Assembly (NCBI RefSeq): GCF_023700005.1
Contig: NZ_JAMLJK010000001.1
Coordinates: 769,366-833,365 of the forward strand
Length of the DNA stretch: 64,000 nt
Direction: 5' to 3'
Source of the DNA: Larsenimonas rhizosphaerae
GTDB lineage: Bacteria > Pseudomonadota > Gammaproteobacteria > Pseudomonadales > Halomonadaceae
The notes under the pieces: generated by a model
What the model was told of the DNA's origin: nothing
Database searches by the model: none
What the model saw: the letters and a program-made list of their open reading frames with translations, nothing else
Position numbers and translations under genes: made by a program
Shown: one piece after another, positions 36,371 to 45,606 of the stretch
Layout: each line of letters starts with the position of its first letter
How positions within the stretch are numbered: position 1 is the stretch's first letter

Positions 36371-37048
36371 TCAGGCGGCCTGACGCCGTCGCGCCAGGTG
36401 GCCCAGCAGGGCCAGCAGGGCCACTGCCATGGCAATGACGGCGATCGATATCCACAGGCCATCCCGGCTATTGCTATGTATCAGGCTGCCCAGCTGGCTG
36501 CCGGCAATCGTGACCGCTGCCAGCCCGGGCACGATACCGATGAACGAGCCGATCATGTAGGCACCGAAGCGGAGACGGCATGCTCCGGCCAGCATGTTGG
36601 TCAGGGTAAAGGGTGCCAGCGGCAGCAGGTTGAACACGATCATGGTACGGATACCACGGTTGGCCAGCCCGTTGGCCAGTTTGTTGACCCGCTCGCCGCC
36701 ATGGCTGATGAGGGCATCACGCCCGAGTCGTCGTCCGGCGTAATAGGTCACGGCAGACGCCAGCATGGTGCCTGCCAACGCGTAGGCCAGCCCCCACCAG
36801 GAGCCGAAGATCAAGCCGGTTGCCCCTACCAGCACGGTCAGTGGGAACACCACCAGCGAGGCCACCACATACAGTGCCATCAGGGCCAGGGGAGCCCAGA
36901 TGGTCTCGCGCAGCACCAGTGTGCTGGCCAGCAGTTGCCGCAGGTTGCCGGGGGTCAGTACATCACCCATGGCAAGCCATTGCCACAGGCCTCCCAGGGC
37001 CAGCAGCAGGGCAAGAAGACCGATGATAAGCCAGAGCCTGCGTGGCAT
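36371..37048 (-). CDS. TVP38/TMEM64 family (VTT domain) membrane protein
   Basis: Inner-membrane protein of 225 residues with about six hydrophobic segments. The VTT/SNARE-associated core reads VASLVVFPLTVLVGATGLIFGSWWGLAYALAG, RRLGRDALI, and FNLLPLAPFTLTNMLAGACRL. Bacterial relatives (YdjX/YdjZ, DedA superfamily) are linked to lipid transport and proton-motive-force homeostasis, but this protein's role is not established. It is convergent with the glycosyltransferase, 2 nt apart, and divergent from the LysR gene. Confidence 0.83.
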   Translation of the reverse strand: MPRRLWLIIGLLALLLALGGLWQWLAMGDVLTPGNLRQLLASTLVLRETIWAPLALMALYVVASLVVFPLTVLVGATGLIFGSWWGLAYALAGTMLASAVTYYAGRRLGRDALISHGGERVNKLANGLANRGIRTMIVFNLLPLAPFTLTNMLAGACRLRFGAYMIGSFIGIVPGLAAVTIAGSQLGSLIHSNSRDGLWISIAVIAMAVALLALLGHLARRRQAA

Positions 37049-37191
37049 GGCGTCCTTCTCCTTGAATGCTTACAAGGCCCCCGCCTGATGCGAGGGCGGG
37101 CTCATGATACGGTGCCTGATGCAAAACGTCATGGCTGTGATGGCTGTTTTTCCGGAGAGTTCCCCTTGACCGACGCAGGAGTGTCCTGAAT

Positions 37192-38073
37192 TTGCTTCCT
37201 CCCCTGGCCTGGCTACAGGCATTTGAAGCGGCGGCTCGGCTGATGAGTTTTACTGCTGCCGGTGATGAATTATGTGTGTCCCAATCAGCGATCAGCCAGC
37301 GTATCAGATTACTTGAAGACCGGCTGGGCGAGCCATTGTTTGTACGTCATGCCAGTGGACTTGATCTGACGGATGCGGGGCTTGCCTGGCTACCCTGCGT
37401 GCAGGCTGGCTTTCAGCGGTTGCGTGAGGGCACCGCCGAGGTATTTGGTGAGCCGAACAACGCCCCCCTTACCATCAGGGCTACTCCGTTGGTGCAGCGT
37501 TACTGGTTGGCCCCATTGCTGGCCGGTTGGTTGTCACAGGGAGGCATCGTCTCGCCGGTGCGTATTGTCACGGCTATTCAGGCGCAGGACTTCGAGGCAT
37601 CCGGGGTCGACCTTGAAATTCGTTATGGCAATGGCCAATGGTCCGGTCTGAGAGCGCATGCGCTGGGCATTGATGAACTGATACCTGTATGTACGCCGTT
37701 ATTGGCTCAGAGACTTGATCATGACCCCACCGGGCTTGCCCATCACACACTGATTCATGTGGCCGGGTTTGATACGGGCTGGCCGGCCTGGCTGACTGGA
37801 GCAAAGGTTCGAGGTGTGCTTGAAACCAGTCGACGTCTGGGCTGTGACCATCAGGCCATGGCGCTTGATCTTGCCCGTCATGGCGCCGGCATCGCGCTTA
37901 CACATACTCGCTGGCTTGATCAGCTGGCCCCCGAGCTGGTTGCACCCTTTTCAGTACGGGTCCGCGCGCAGCAGGGGTTCTGGCTGACGCGCATGGCCGG
38001 CCGTGCTCCTGCACCCATGGTGGACAGGCTTTGGGACTATCTTGAAGCCGGCTGTGACGGGCGTGCGTTGTAA
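37192..38073 (+). CDS. LysR-type transcriptional regulator (GcvA-like)
   Basis: DNA-binding regulator of 293 residues. The N-terminal winged helix (LAWLQAFEAAARLMSFTAAGDELCVSQSAISQRIRLLEDRLG) fits the GcvA/AmpR branch, followed by a periplasmic-binding-like effector domain (about 90-290). The start is TTG at 37192 with AGGAG 10 nt upstream, as no ATG lies near the beginning of the domain. Its target is unknown; the divergent TVP38 gene is the nearest candidate. Its last 37 nt overlap the 3' end of mtfA on the other strand. Confidence 0.88.
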   Translation: MLPPLAWLQAFEAAARLMSFTAAGDELCVSQSAISQRIRLLEDRLGEPLFVRHASGLDLTDAGLAWLPCVQAGFQRLREGTAEVFGEPNNAPLTIRATPLVQRYWLAPLLAGWLSQGGIVSPVRIVTAIQAQDFEASGVDLEIRYGNGQWSGLRAHALGIDELIPVCTPLLAQRLDHDPTGLAHHTLIHVAGFDTGWPAWLTGAKVRGVLETSRRLGCDHQAMALDLARHGAGIALTHTRWLDQLAPELVAPFSVRVRAQQGFWLTRMAGRAPAPMVDRLWDYLEAGCDGRAL

Positions 38074-38867
38074 CCGTCTGCGCCGGGGTGCTGGGTTGTC
38101 CGTTTCAGGCCCGGATCCTGCCTGAAGTACTCCACCAGCAGTGCATGAAGCTCCGGATAGGTAGCTTTCAATCGGCCTGGTGCCGTAAAGAAGTATTCAC
38201 AGCATACGGCCAGACATTCAGCCGGATCGGTGGCGGCGTATTCGTTGATGGGCGTGGGGGCACCGCGTGCGACATGGTCGGTTAGATCCTGCCAGACCCG
38301 TGTAAAGGTGGCATGCCATCGGCGTGAGCTGATGTCACCATGAAGTGGAGGGAAGCCGTTGGCTACGCCATCGTTTTGCATGTCGAGCTTGTGGATGAAC
38401 TCATGAATGATCACATTGACGCCGGCATGATGGCGGTCAGCCTGCATGTCGTTCATCGAGAGAACCACCGGGCCACGGGAGGACGTCTCACCGATCCGTT
38501 CGTCATCATGCTCATGAATAACGCCGGCAGTATCCGTTTCAACCAGATGTCGTCTGAAGGCATCGGGCACCACGACAATATCGTGGACGTCAGGCCAGCG
38601 TGCCTGGCTGTCAGGCCAGTACAGCGTGATCAGCTCGATATGGGCAGCCACACTCAGCTGATCTTCCAGTGTCCAGGTGAGTGGTTCGGGAAAGTGAAAG
38701 GCCAGGTGATGAAGCCGCTGCCAGCCACGCACCATCAGGCGCTGACGTGCAGCAGCGTCAAGGCAGGAGGTCACCGGCAGGCGAGACAGAACGTCCCGCC
38801 AGGCCGCTTCCGGCAATGGATGGCGCTTCAGAAATCGTTTCCGTTGCCAGGCGGCCAGCCACTGCAT
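38037..38867 (-). CDS. mtfA: MtfA zinc metallopeptidase
   Basis: Cytosolic zinc peptidase of 276 residues of the Mlc titration factor A family. The metal motif is VIIHEFIHKLDMQ (HExxH), with a downstream glutamate in NEYAATDPAECLAV, plus GPVVLSMNDM and the N-terminal tryptophan-rich stretch. In E. coli MtfA binds the repressor Mlc and relieves repression of ptsG; no Mlc or glucose PTS is visible here. A GGGAGG site precedes the ATG. The unusual C-terminal tail (HPGADGYNARPSQPASR) lies in the overlap with the LysR gene. Confidence 0.9.
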   Translation of the reverse strand: MQWLAAWQRKRFLKRHPLPEAAWRDVLSRLPVTSCLDAAARQRLMVRGWQRLHHLAFHFPEPLTWTLEDQLSVAAHIELITLYWPDSQARWPDVHDIVVVPDAFRRHLVETDTAGVIHEHDDERIGETSSRGPVVLSMNDMQADRHHAGVNVIIHEFIHKLDMQNDGVANGFPPLHGDISSRRWHATFTRVWQDLTDHVARGAPTPINEYAATDPAECLAVCCEYFFTAPGRLKATYPELHALLVEYFRQDPGLKRTTQHPGADGYNARPSQPASR

Positions 38868-38889
38868 GTTGCCTCCCTCGCTGATGGGC

Positions 38890-40434
38890 TCAGCTGGATT
38901 TCCAGGACCAGTCGCGCCAGCGCAGATCGAACAGATCCTTGCGGCGATCCTTCAGGTTGGTTACCGAGCCTTCGCTGCGTACGATCTTGAGGCGCTTGAG
39001 GTCAAGGTCCGAGAACATGACCATTTCGGTATTGGGCGTGGTTTCCGACAGTACCGCATCGTGAGGGAACGAGAAGTCCGACGGTGAAAATACCGCTGAC
39101 TGGGCATACTGGATGTCCAGGTTCTCGATCGATGGCACGTTGCCGACACTGCCACAGACCACGACATAACACTCGTTTTCGATCGCCCGCGCCTGAGCGC
39201 AGTGGCGTACCCGCAGGTAGCTGTTCTTGGTGTCGGTCCAGAACGGTACAAACAGGATATCCATGTCCTGCTCGGCGAGCAGGCGCGGCAGTTCGGGGAA
39301 TTCGACGTCGTAGCAGATCAGGATGCCTACCCGGCCGGCATCGGTCTCGAAGACCTGCAGCTGATCACCGCCATCGACCACCCAGTCACGGCGCTCCTGC
39401 GGTGTAATGTGCAGCTTGGCCTGTTTTTCGATTTCGCCATCCCGGTGACAGAGGTAGGAGACGTTGTAGAGTCTGCCGTCCTCGCCGTGCTCAACCATCG
39501 AGCCGGCCACGATGTTGATGTTGTAGGACACCGCCATGCGCGAGATTTCAGTCTTGAAGCGCTCGGTGAAGCCGGCCAGAAACTGGATGGCTTCGACCTG
39601 GTTGGTCTGATCCGTCAATCCCATCAGTGGCGTATTGAACAGCTCCGGCAGTACAGCGAAATCACTTTGGTAGTCGGCAATGGCGTCCACATAGAATTCG
39701 ACCTGCTGGAGCACCTGTTCCACCGAGGCAAACTCACGCATCTGCCACTGAACCGCACCGACACGTACCTGACTCTTGCGAGACTGCAGCACGCGTTCGG
39801 CGGGTTCAAACAGGATGTTGTTCCACTCAAGCAGGGTGGCATACCCCATCGACCGTTCGTCTTCCGGCAGATACTTGCGCAGCAACCGCTTGACCAGGAA
39901 GTCGTTGGCCAGCTGGAACGACAGGATCGGGTCGTGAATTTCCTTGCGGGAGACCTTGTCCAGATACTCGGTCGGTGACAGGTCATTGGCATGCAGGTAG
40001 TAATTGGGAATACGCCCGCCGGCCAGAATGGCGCGCAGATTCATGGAGCGGCACAGATCCTTGCGCGCTTCATAAAGGCGTCGTCCGAGGCGATAGCCAC
40101 GGTAGGCCGGGTCGATCAGAACATCCAGCCCGTACAGGGCGTCACCTTCCTTGTTGTGCAGAATGACTTCGCGCGTACCGATCAGGTCATCGTACTTGTG
40201 CGGGTTGGAGAACGTGTCGTAATCCACCAGCACCGTCAGGGCGACCCCGATAATGCGATCGCCATCCTTGATGGCCAGCTGGCCGTCAGGGAATTCACTG
40301 ATCAGCTTGTCGATGGTTTCCCTGGGCCAGGCGCCACCGATGTCGTTGTAGACGGCATCCATCAGCACTTTCAGGCCGTTGTAATCCTCGGAGCTCAGGT
40401 TACAGAGATTAAGATGGAGGTCCTCGATGGACAT
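38890..40434 (-). CDS. GNAT acetyltransferase-nitrilase fusion protein
   Basis: Bifunctional protein of 514 residues. Residues about 10-200 form a GNAT-type acetyltransferase (GLDVLIDPAYRGYRLGRRLYEARK). Residues about 225-490 form a carbon-nitrogen hydrolase with the Glu-Lys-Cys triad in VLPELFNTP, KQAKLHITPQ and ILICYDVEFPEL. The combination is a known but biochemically uncharacterised family, conserved as single genes in many proteobacteria. One guess is sequential hydrolysis and acetylation of one small amide metabolite. The gene is monocistronic and divergent from the NhaC-like antiporter. Confidence 0.9.
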   Translation of the reverse strand: MSIEDLHLNLCNLSSEDYNGLKVLMDAVYNDIGGAWPRETIDKLISEFPDGQLAIKDGDRIIGVALTVLVDYDTFSNPHKYDDLIGTREVILHNKEGDALYGLDVLIDPAYRGYRLGRRLYEARKDLCRSMNLRAILAGGRIPNYYLHANDLSPTEYLDKVSRKEIHDPILSFQLANDFLVKRLLRKYLPEDERSMGYATLLEWNNILFEPAERVLQSRKSQVRVGAVQWQMREFASVEQVLQQVEFYVDAIADYQSDFAVLPELFNTPLMGLTDQTNQVEAIQFLAGFTERFKTEISRMAVSYNINIVAGSMVEHGEDGRLYNVSYLCHRDGEIEKQAKLHITPQERRDWVVDGGDQLQVFETDAGRVGILICYDVEFPELPRLLAEQDMDILFVPFWTDTKNSYLRVRHCAQARAIENECYVVVCGSVGNVPSIENLDIQYAQSAVFSPSDFSFPHDAVLSETTPNTEMVMFSDLDLKRLKIVRSEGSVTNLKDRRKDLFDLRWRDWSWKSS

Positions 40435-40659
40435 TCAGCTTTCCTTGATGATTGAAGAGGGTGCCCGAAGGCAGCGTTGCCCCAAGGATAGCGAATCCTT
40501 TGCATCCTCGCAGCGCTATCCTTGCAAGGCATGGCTGTCAGCAGGTGTTTCGCTCCGGGGTGAGGGGCTTCCGTGTATGTGATAGAGTGCGCGCGGCCCT
40601 GAAAACGGGCATCACCGGCCCGCGATGGGCCTGGATTCACTCACTTTTTCGGAATATCG

Positions 40660-42048
40660 ATGAACGCCATTGTCCTCTCGATTCTGGTCATGGTGGCGCT
40701 GAGCCTGGCCCGCGTCTCCGTGGTATTTGCTTTGGTTGTGGCTGCTCTGGTCGGAGGGCTTTACAGCGGGATGTCGCTGGGCGATATCCTGGATGCGTTC
40801 AACAGCGGGCTGGGTGGAGGAGCGCAGGTCGCGCTGTCCTATGCAACGCTCGGTGCCTTTGCCGTGGCCCTGTCCCGCTCCGGGCTGACCGAAGCCATTG
40901 CCCGCCGGTTGATTGGCCGTTTGCAGGGCCAGAGCCACGACAGCGTGCGTCATTCCCGTGCCGGCCGCACCGTGAAATGGTCAATGATTGGCGTACTGCT
41001 GGTGGCTGCGGTCTGCTCTCAGAACGTGATCCCGGTGCATATTGCCTTCATCCCCATCCTGGTGCCGCCATTGCTGATGGCGATGAACCGTCTGAAGCTT
41101 GATCGCCGGCTGGTGGCCTGCGTCATTACCTTCGGCGTCACGGCGCCTTACATGCTGCTGCCGGTCGGTTTCGGTGCCATCTTTCTCAACGATATTCTGT
41201 TGTCGAACCTCAATAATGCCGGTCAGGCGCTGGGGCTCGAGTTGACCGCAGACATGGTGCCGAAGGCGATGGCTCTGCCGATCAGCGGCATGCTGGTCGG
41301 ACTTCTTGTTGCGGTATTCGTGAGTTACCGAAAACCACGGGAATACACCATGCAGTCGGTGGGCTTCGGGCATGTTGCCTCGCGTGACGATGTGGTCAGC
41401 GAGCGTGAGCGCCGCGATCTGGCGCCGCTCAAGCCCTGGCAGTATGTGGTGCTGGGGCTGGCCATCGTGGCGGCCCTGTCGACGCAGCTGCTGACCGATT
41501 CCATGGTGCTCGGTGGTCTGCTCGGGTTCGCCATCCTGTCGGTCAGTGGTGTATTTCGCTGGCGTGAGCAGGATGATGTGGTTACCGAAGGTATGCGCCT
41601 GATGACCCTGATCGGGTTCATCATGATTACCGCAGCCGGCTTTGCCAGCGTCATGCAGGCCACCGGCGAAATCAATACGCTGGTTGAAAGCTCGCGCTCG
41701 TTGATCGGCAACAGTCAGATGCTGGCCGCGCTGGTGATGCTGGTGGTTGGTCTGTTCATTACCATGGGCATTGGTTCTTCATTTTCTACGATCCCGATCA
41801 TCGCCTCCATCTATGTACCCCTGGCGGTTGATTTCGGGTTCTCTCCGCTGGCGACCATCGCTCTGGTAGGTACGGCAGCGGCTTTGGGCGATGCCGGCTC
41901 ACCGGCCTCGGACTCTACCCTGGGTCCTACCTCCGGCCTCAATGCCGATGGCCAGCATGATCATATCTGGGATTCGGTCGTTCCGACGTTTCTTCACTAC
42001 AACATCCCGCTTCTGCTGTTCGGGTGGGTCGCTGCAATGATTCTTTAG
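40660..42048 (+). CDS. NhaC-superfamily Na+/H+ antiporter-like membrane protein
   Basis: Polytopic membrane protein of 462 residues with about 11 hydrophobic segments. The Na_H_antiporter family signature is visible in [21 protein letters not shown] and [16 protein letters not shown] (here [16 protein letters not shown]), and in the C-terminal [25 protein letters not shown]. Sodium/proton exchange would suit a salt-exposed host, but members of this family may also carry amino acids, so the substrate is open. A hairpin without a U tract at 42069-42090 follows. Confidence 0.82.
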   Translation: MNAIVLSILVMVALSLARVSVVFALVVAALVGGLYSGMSLGDILDAFNSGLGGGAQVALSYATLGAFAVALSRSGLTEAIARRLIGRLQGQSHDSVRHSRAGRTVKWSMIGVLLVAAVCSQNVIPVHIAFIPILVPPLLMAMNRLKLDRRLVACVITFGVTAPYMLLPVGFGAIFLNDILLSNLNNAGQALGLELTADMVPKAMALPISGMLVGLLVAVFVSYRKPREYTMQSVGFGHVASRDDVVSERERRDLAPLKPWQYVVLGLAIVAALSTQLLTDSMVLGGLLGFAILSVSGVFRWREQDDVVTEGMRLMTLIGFIMITAAGFASVMQATGEINTLVESSRSLIGNSQMLAALVMLVVGLFITMGIGSSFSTIPIIASIYVPLAVDFGFSPLATIALVGTAAALGDAGSPASDSTLGPTSGLNADGQHDHIWDSVVPTFLHYNIPLLLFGWVAAMIL

Positions 42049-42156
42049 TCGTCACGCCAGACGGGTCGGGACGCGGCTGGTTGCGCGTCCTGATCGTTGG
42101 GGCCAGGCTATGGGGCTTGCACGACTCACACTTTGCATGACCTCAAGGAGCCTGCC

Positions 42157-42885
42157 ATGCCACGCCGACTTTATGAATTATGTGGTGCTGATGAACGTCT
42201 GCGCTTTTCTCCCTTCTGCTGGCGCGTCATCATGGCCCTGGTGCACAAGCAGCTGCCGTTCGAGAGTGTGCCCTGGCATTTCTGCGAAAAGGACGCACTG
42301 GCGTTTTCAGGCCAGGAGCCTCCCCAGGCACGCAAGGTGCCGGTGCTGGAGGATGAGGATGGGACGGTGGTCAGTGACAGTCTCGAAATCATGAAATACC
42401 TGGATCGCACCTATCCTGAACACCCGTTGATCGGCACCGGTCAGGCCCGGGCCCGCCTTGATTTCATTCGACACTGGAGTGAAACCCAGCTGGCGCCTGC
42501 CATCATGACCTGCGTGATTGCCGACGTGCATGATGTGCTGACGCCAGAGGACCAGGCCTATTTCCGTGAAAGCCGTGAGGCGAGGCTGGGAAACCGGCTG
42601 GAAGAGGTGCAGGACCTGGAGGCCGGAAAGGAAAGGTTGCACCAGGCGTTGTCACCGCTGCGCGCACTGCTGGCAGACAGCCCCTTTATCGATGGAGAGG
42701 GGCCGGGCGCCGGCGATTATCTGGCATTCGGCATGCTGATGTGGGGTCACATTACCGGCCGGCATGTGTTGCTTGATGAGGATGACACGGTGCAGGCCTG
42801 GTTCGAGCGTCTGCTGGCGCGAGCGGACAAGGCGGGCATCGAGCATGTTCGTGCCGCTGATATCAATGGCTATGTGACAGGCTGA
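42157..42885 (+). CDS. Glutathione S-transferase family protein
   Basis: Cytosolic protein of 242 residues. It has an N-terminal thioredoxin-like domain (RFSPFCWRVIMALVHKQLPFE, then KVPVLEDEDGTVVSDSLEIMKYLD, the glutathione-contact region) and a helical C-terminal domain. The SPFCWR motif suggests a catalytic serine or cysteine and resembles maleylacetoacetate isomerase/zeta- or beta-like classes. ATG 42157 with AAGGAG was chosen over an open ATG at 42097. The gene overlaps the convergent esterase gene by 16 nt. Substrate unknown. Confidence 0.83.
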   Translation: MPRRLYELCGADERLRFSPFCWRVIMALVHKQLPFESVPWHFCEKDALAFSGQEPPQARKVPVLEDEDGTVVSDSLEIMKYLDRTYPEHPLIGTGQARARLDFIRHWSETQLAPAIMTCVIADVHDVLTPEDQAYFRESREARLGNRLEEVQDLEAGKERLHQALSPLRALLADSPFIDGEGPGAGDYLAFGMLMWGHITGRHVLLDEDDTVQAWFERLLARADKAGIEHVRAADINGYVTG

Positions 42886-43832
42886 ACCGCCGGGCGTGCG
42901 GCTGGGGCATCAAGTCCGGCTGCGCGTGCCATGGCCCTGTGCAGGGAGTGAGTGAACATCGGGCCATGGCTCAGGCCGGCAACATGCTCTACCTCAACAG
43001 ACAGGGCGGGGTCCTGCCGCTCCAGCAGGGCGGCCAGCTCATCAATACTGATGCGCTGGTCCTGCTTTTCCGTGCGCATGTGCCGTGGTCGTTCCCGGCC
43101 TTCCTCTTCACCACGTAGTAGCCACAGCGCGGGTATGCACCCTGCCGGGGCACTGAACTGACGTGCCATGCCGGCCAGTTGATTCCCGTTCCAGCCCAGA
43201 CTCGGGCTTGCCGCGATGAAATGGCTCATGAGCCATGGGCGTGTCATCATCGTATAGAGCACACACAGGCCGCCATAGGAATGGCCCCAGAAATAGCGGT
43301 TCATGCTGTTGATTGGCACGGCCCGCTCGATCATGGGCAGCCAGGTGCCGACCAGCGTGGCAATAAAGGTTTCAACGCCGCCACTGGGCCGGCCATGGCT
43401 TTGGAAAATACCCTGCTGTGGCAGTGAGGGGGTGTAATCTTCCTGGCGTGCTCGTACGTCGAACCGCTTGTCGGTGGCATACCCCAGATAAACAATGACC
43501 GGCGGCGTGGCGGCGGCCATGCGGTTCAACAACCATGCTGGCGTATCATCCAGCGCAGCGTTGCCATCGAGCAGATAAATGATGGGGTGGCCTTCCGGTG
43601 GAGGTGCCCGGCGTGGGGTGGCGATCCAGAAACTGTAGTGCCGCTGCATGTCAGTGCTGTCAACCTGCAGGCGGTCGAAGTGATAGTCGGGGTGACCCCG
43701 GTCGGCAATGCTTGGGTAGATGGAGCGTTCCAGGTCCGGCCCGGCCCAGGCTGGAAGGCAGGTACTGCCCAGTGCCAGGCTCAGCCAGCCCATGACGCGG
43801 CGGCGGCTGAGCTGCGATGAAAAATCAGACAT
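42870..43832 (-). CDS. Exported alpha/beta-hydrolase, siderophore esterase (IroE/Fes)-like
   Basis: Putative periplasmic esterase of 320 residues. The N-terminus has a twin-arginine-like signal (SRRRVMGWLSLALGSTCLPAWA). The catalytic domain shows IIYLLDGNAALDD, the nucleophile elbow GHSYGGL and a late GLSHGPMFTHS histidine, as in enterobactin/salmochelin esterases of the IroE type. ATG 43832 creates the signal peptide; the frame is open further upstream. A Fur-box-like palindrome 54-72 nt upstream of the start supports a role in iron acquisition. A general S-formylglutathione-hydrolase-like function remains possible. Confidence 0.8.
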   Translation of the reverse strand: MSDFSSQLSRRRVMGWLSLALGSTCLPAWAGPDLERSIYPSIADRGHPDYHFDRLQVDSTDMQRHYSFWIATPRRAPPPEGHPIIYLLDGNAALDDTPAWLLNRMAAATPPVIVYLGYATDKRFDVRARQEDYTPSLPQQGIFQSHGRPSGGVETFIATLVGTWLPMIERAVPINSMNRYFWGHSYGGLCVLYTMMTRPWLMSHFIAASPSLGWNGNQLAGMARQFSAPAGCIPALWLLRGEEEGRERPRHMRTEKQDQRISIDELAALLERQDPALSVEVEHVAGLSHGPMFTHSLHRAMARAAGLDAPAARPAVQPVT

Positions 43833-43885
43833 GAACCACCCTGATGAAACCATGAGCGGGCAGTATCGCATTGTTTGCAGGCATT

Positions 43886-43904
43886 GATAACGATTGTTGT
43901 TTTC
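43886..43904 (-). promoter_or_regulatory. Fur-box-like operator upstream of the exported esterase
   Basis: Read on the minus strand, 14 of 19 bases match the classic Fur palindrome GATAATGATAATCATTATC. It lies 54-72 nt before the esterase start, a usual operator position. Confidence 0.55.
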
Positions 43905-43986
43905 CCTTGATGGCGCGCACCTGTACTGGTATTCGGTATGCGTCCACGCCCCTTGTTGCAGGCTGGGAGCCTTGTGTCCGACAGGG

Positions 43987-44457
43987 TCAGGGCATCTCTC
44001 GAGGGCCGTTCGCACTCTGGTATTCACTCACCACACAGCGGGCGATGCGGTCATGAAGTGCCTGCTTTCGCCGGGTGAAGGCCGCCATGATGAAGCCCGC
44101 CATCAACAGGGCAGACAGATATTTCGAGAAGTGACGTACCGTTGCCTGACCAAATCCCGGGCGCGTGCCATCAAGGCGGCTGACCTGGAGCTTCATCAAT
44201 ATCTTTCCGGCGGTTGCCTGACGGGATGATGCTTCCGAACAGGAGTAATAAAGCCAGGTCACTACCAGACCGGCCAGCGGCAGGAGATACGATCTGTTCA
44301 TGATGGCCTCGACCATCCAGCTCTCTAGCGCCGTGGCCTCCCACAGCACCAGAGGGGCGATCAGCAACACTATCGACACTACTTGAAACGCCCCCAGTAA
44401 CAGACAGATATCAATAAGCAGTGCCGCAGTTCGCTTGAGAAAGCCGGCATATATCAT
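43987..44457 (-). CDS. RDD family membrane protein
   Basis: Small membrane protein of 156 residues with the RDD pattern: the conserved arginine and aspartates in FLKRTAALLIDICLLLG, a second membrane pair, GKILMKLQVSRLDG and a basic C-terminal LHDRIARCVVSEYQ. RDD proteins are poorly understood; some act in Na+/H+ exchange. It stands between the esterase and modA. The 'TAGKILMKLQV' segment is the most conserved part of the family. Confidence 0.82.
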   Translation of the reverse strand: MIYAGFLKRTAALLIDICLLLGAFQVVSIVLLIAPLVLWEATALESWMVEAIMNRSYLLPLAGLVVTWLYYSCSEASSRQATAGKILMKLQVSRLDGTRPGFGQATVRHFSKYLSALLMAGFIMAAFTRRKQALHDRIARCVVSEYQSANGPREMP

Positions 44458-44808
44458 GGCAGAATCTTCCTGTGCAGTGAGGAGGCGACCCCTGGTCGTT
44501 GGGGCTGCCGGTGTGCGGTCGCCAGTAGCATGCGGTGCAGGTCGTTTTGTATCAAGGTGCTGCCAGTTTTTTTCCTTATCCCTGCATGTGGCCGGCGCGA
44601 CATGAAGACAGTCTCGGCACGTTCATCATCAATGTCCGGGGTGACACGGTAATGGCGGCTTAAAGCCCCTGGTCGTCATTGATGCTTCAGGTCTTTCAGC
44701 CGGGTATACATGTGTCGTGTGCCACGTTGCTTGTGTTTTGCTGATGGTGTCATAAGGTAGATGACTGTCTGATAGCCAGGCAGGTTACATTTCAATCAGG
44801 ACAATCAT
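44458..44808. other. 351-bp intergenic region between the RDD gene and modA
   Basis: No coding region, tRNA or clear hairpin is visible. It must hold the divergent promoters for the RDD gene (minus) and modABC (plus). I looked for a ModE operator (TATATA half-sites) and found none convincing. The GTATACAT around 44704 is the only small palindrome and is not a recognised ModE site. Confidence 0.5.
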
Positions 44809-45597
44809 ATGTTTCGGGCAGGTTTTCTCGCGGTGGCTGCAGGGCTTGTGGCTGGCATGGGGCTGGCGGGCGTGGCACAGGCCGGTAACACCGTCCATGT
44901 CTATGCGGCGGCGTCACTCACCGATGCCATGAACGCGCTGGTCAGCCAGTATGAAAAAAGTCATCCCGACGTGGATGTTGTTCCGGTATATGCCTCATCT
45001 TCGACGGTGGCGCGCCAGATCGCCAACGGGGCGCCGGCGCAGATCTACGTGTCGGCCAATGAACAGTGGATGGACTGGCTTGGGCAGCAGGACATGACAC
45101 TGACCGATCGACGGGATCTCTTGCGCAACAGCCTGGTACTGATTGCACCACAGGCTTCCACGCTTGATGATGTGACGCCGGATGCAGCGCATCCGCTGGT
45201 CGATTACCTGCAGCCGGGCGAGCGTATTTCAGTGGGTGATCCTGATCATGTTCCGGCCGGTATCTATGCACGACAGGCCCTTCAGACGGAAGGGCAATGG
45301 GATACGCTCAAGCCCAGGCTTGCTCGAGCAAGCGATGTCCGTGCTGCGCTGGCGCTGGTCGAGCGAGGTGAAACGCCGCTGGGTATCGTGTATGCCACCG
45401 ACGCCATGGCCAGCAGCAGGGTGCGTCTTTTAGGAACCTTCCCGGCGGATTCCCATCCGGCCATTACGTACCCGATGGCCGAAATCGGCACACCCGATGC
45501 CACGACCGAGGCATTTTACCAGTGGTTGCAGGGCGACGCGGCGGGGCAGGTGCTTGCCGATTACGGGTTCAGTCCGGCGGGTGACGATGGCCGGTAA
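44809..45597 (+). CDS. modA: Molybdate ABC transporter, periplasmic binding protein
   Basis: Solute-binding protein of 262 residues with a Sec signal peptide (about 1-25, ending VAQAG). Type II fold motifs follow: VHVYAAASLTDAMNALVSQYE, YASSSTVARQIANGAPAQIYVSAN, and the C-terminal YPMAEIG. These fit ModA proteins that bind molybdate or tungstate. It is the first gene of modABC, 9 nt ahead of modB. Confidence 0.93.
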   Translation: MFRAGFLAVAAGLVAGMGLAGVAQAGNTVHVYAAASLTDAMNALVSQYEKSHPDVDVVPVYASSSTVARQIANGAPAQIYVSANEQWMDWLGQQDMTLTDRRDLLRNSLVLIAPQASTLDDVTPDAAHPLVDYLQPGERISVGDPDHVPAGIYARQALQTEGQWDTLKPRLARASDVRAALALVERGETPLGIVYATDAMASSRVRLLGTFPADSHPAITYPMAEIGTPDATTEAFYQWLQGDAAGQVLADYGFSPAGDDGR

Positions 45598-45606
45598 TGT
45601 CATGGC

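Noticed and set aside
36398-37189. 263-residue plus-strand open frame opposite the TVP38 gene
   Set aside because: Low-complexity glutamine/glycine/histidine-rich translation typical of an antisense of membrane-protein codons.
42069-42090. Hairpin GGACGCG/CGCGTCC after the antiporter gene as a terminator
   Set aside because: The stem is fair but no T run follows on either strand.
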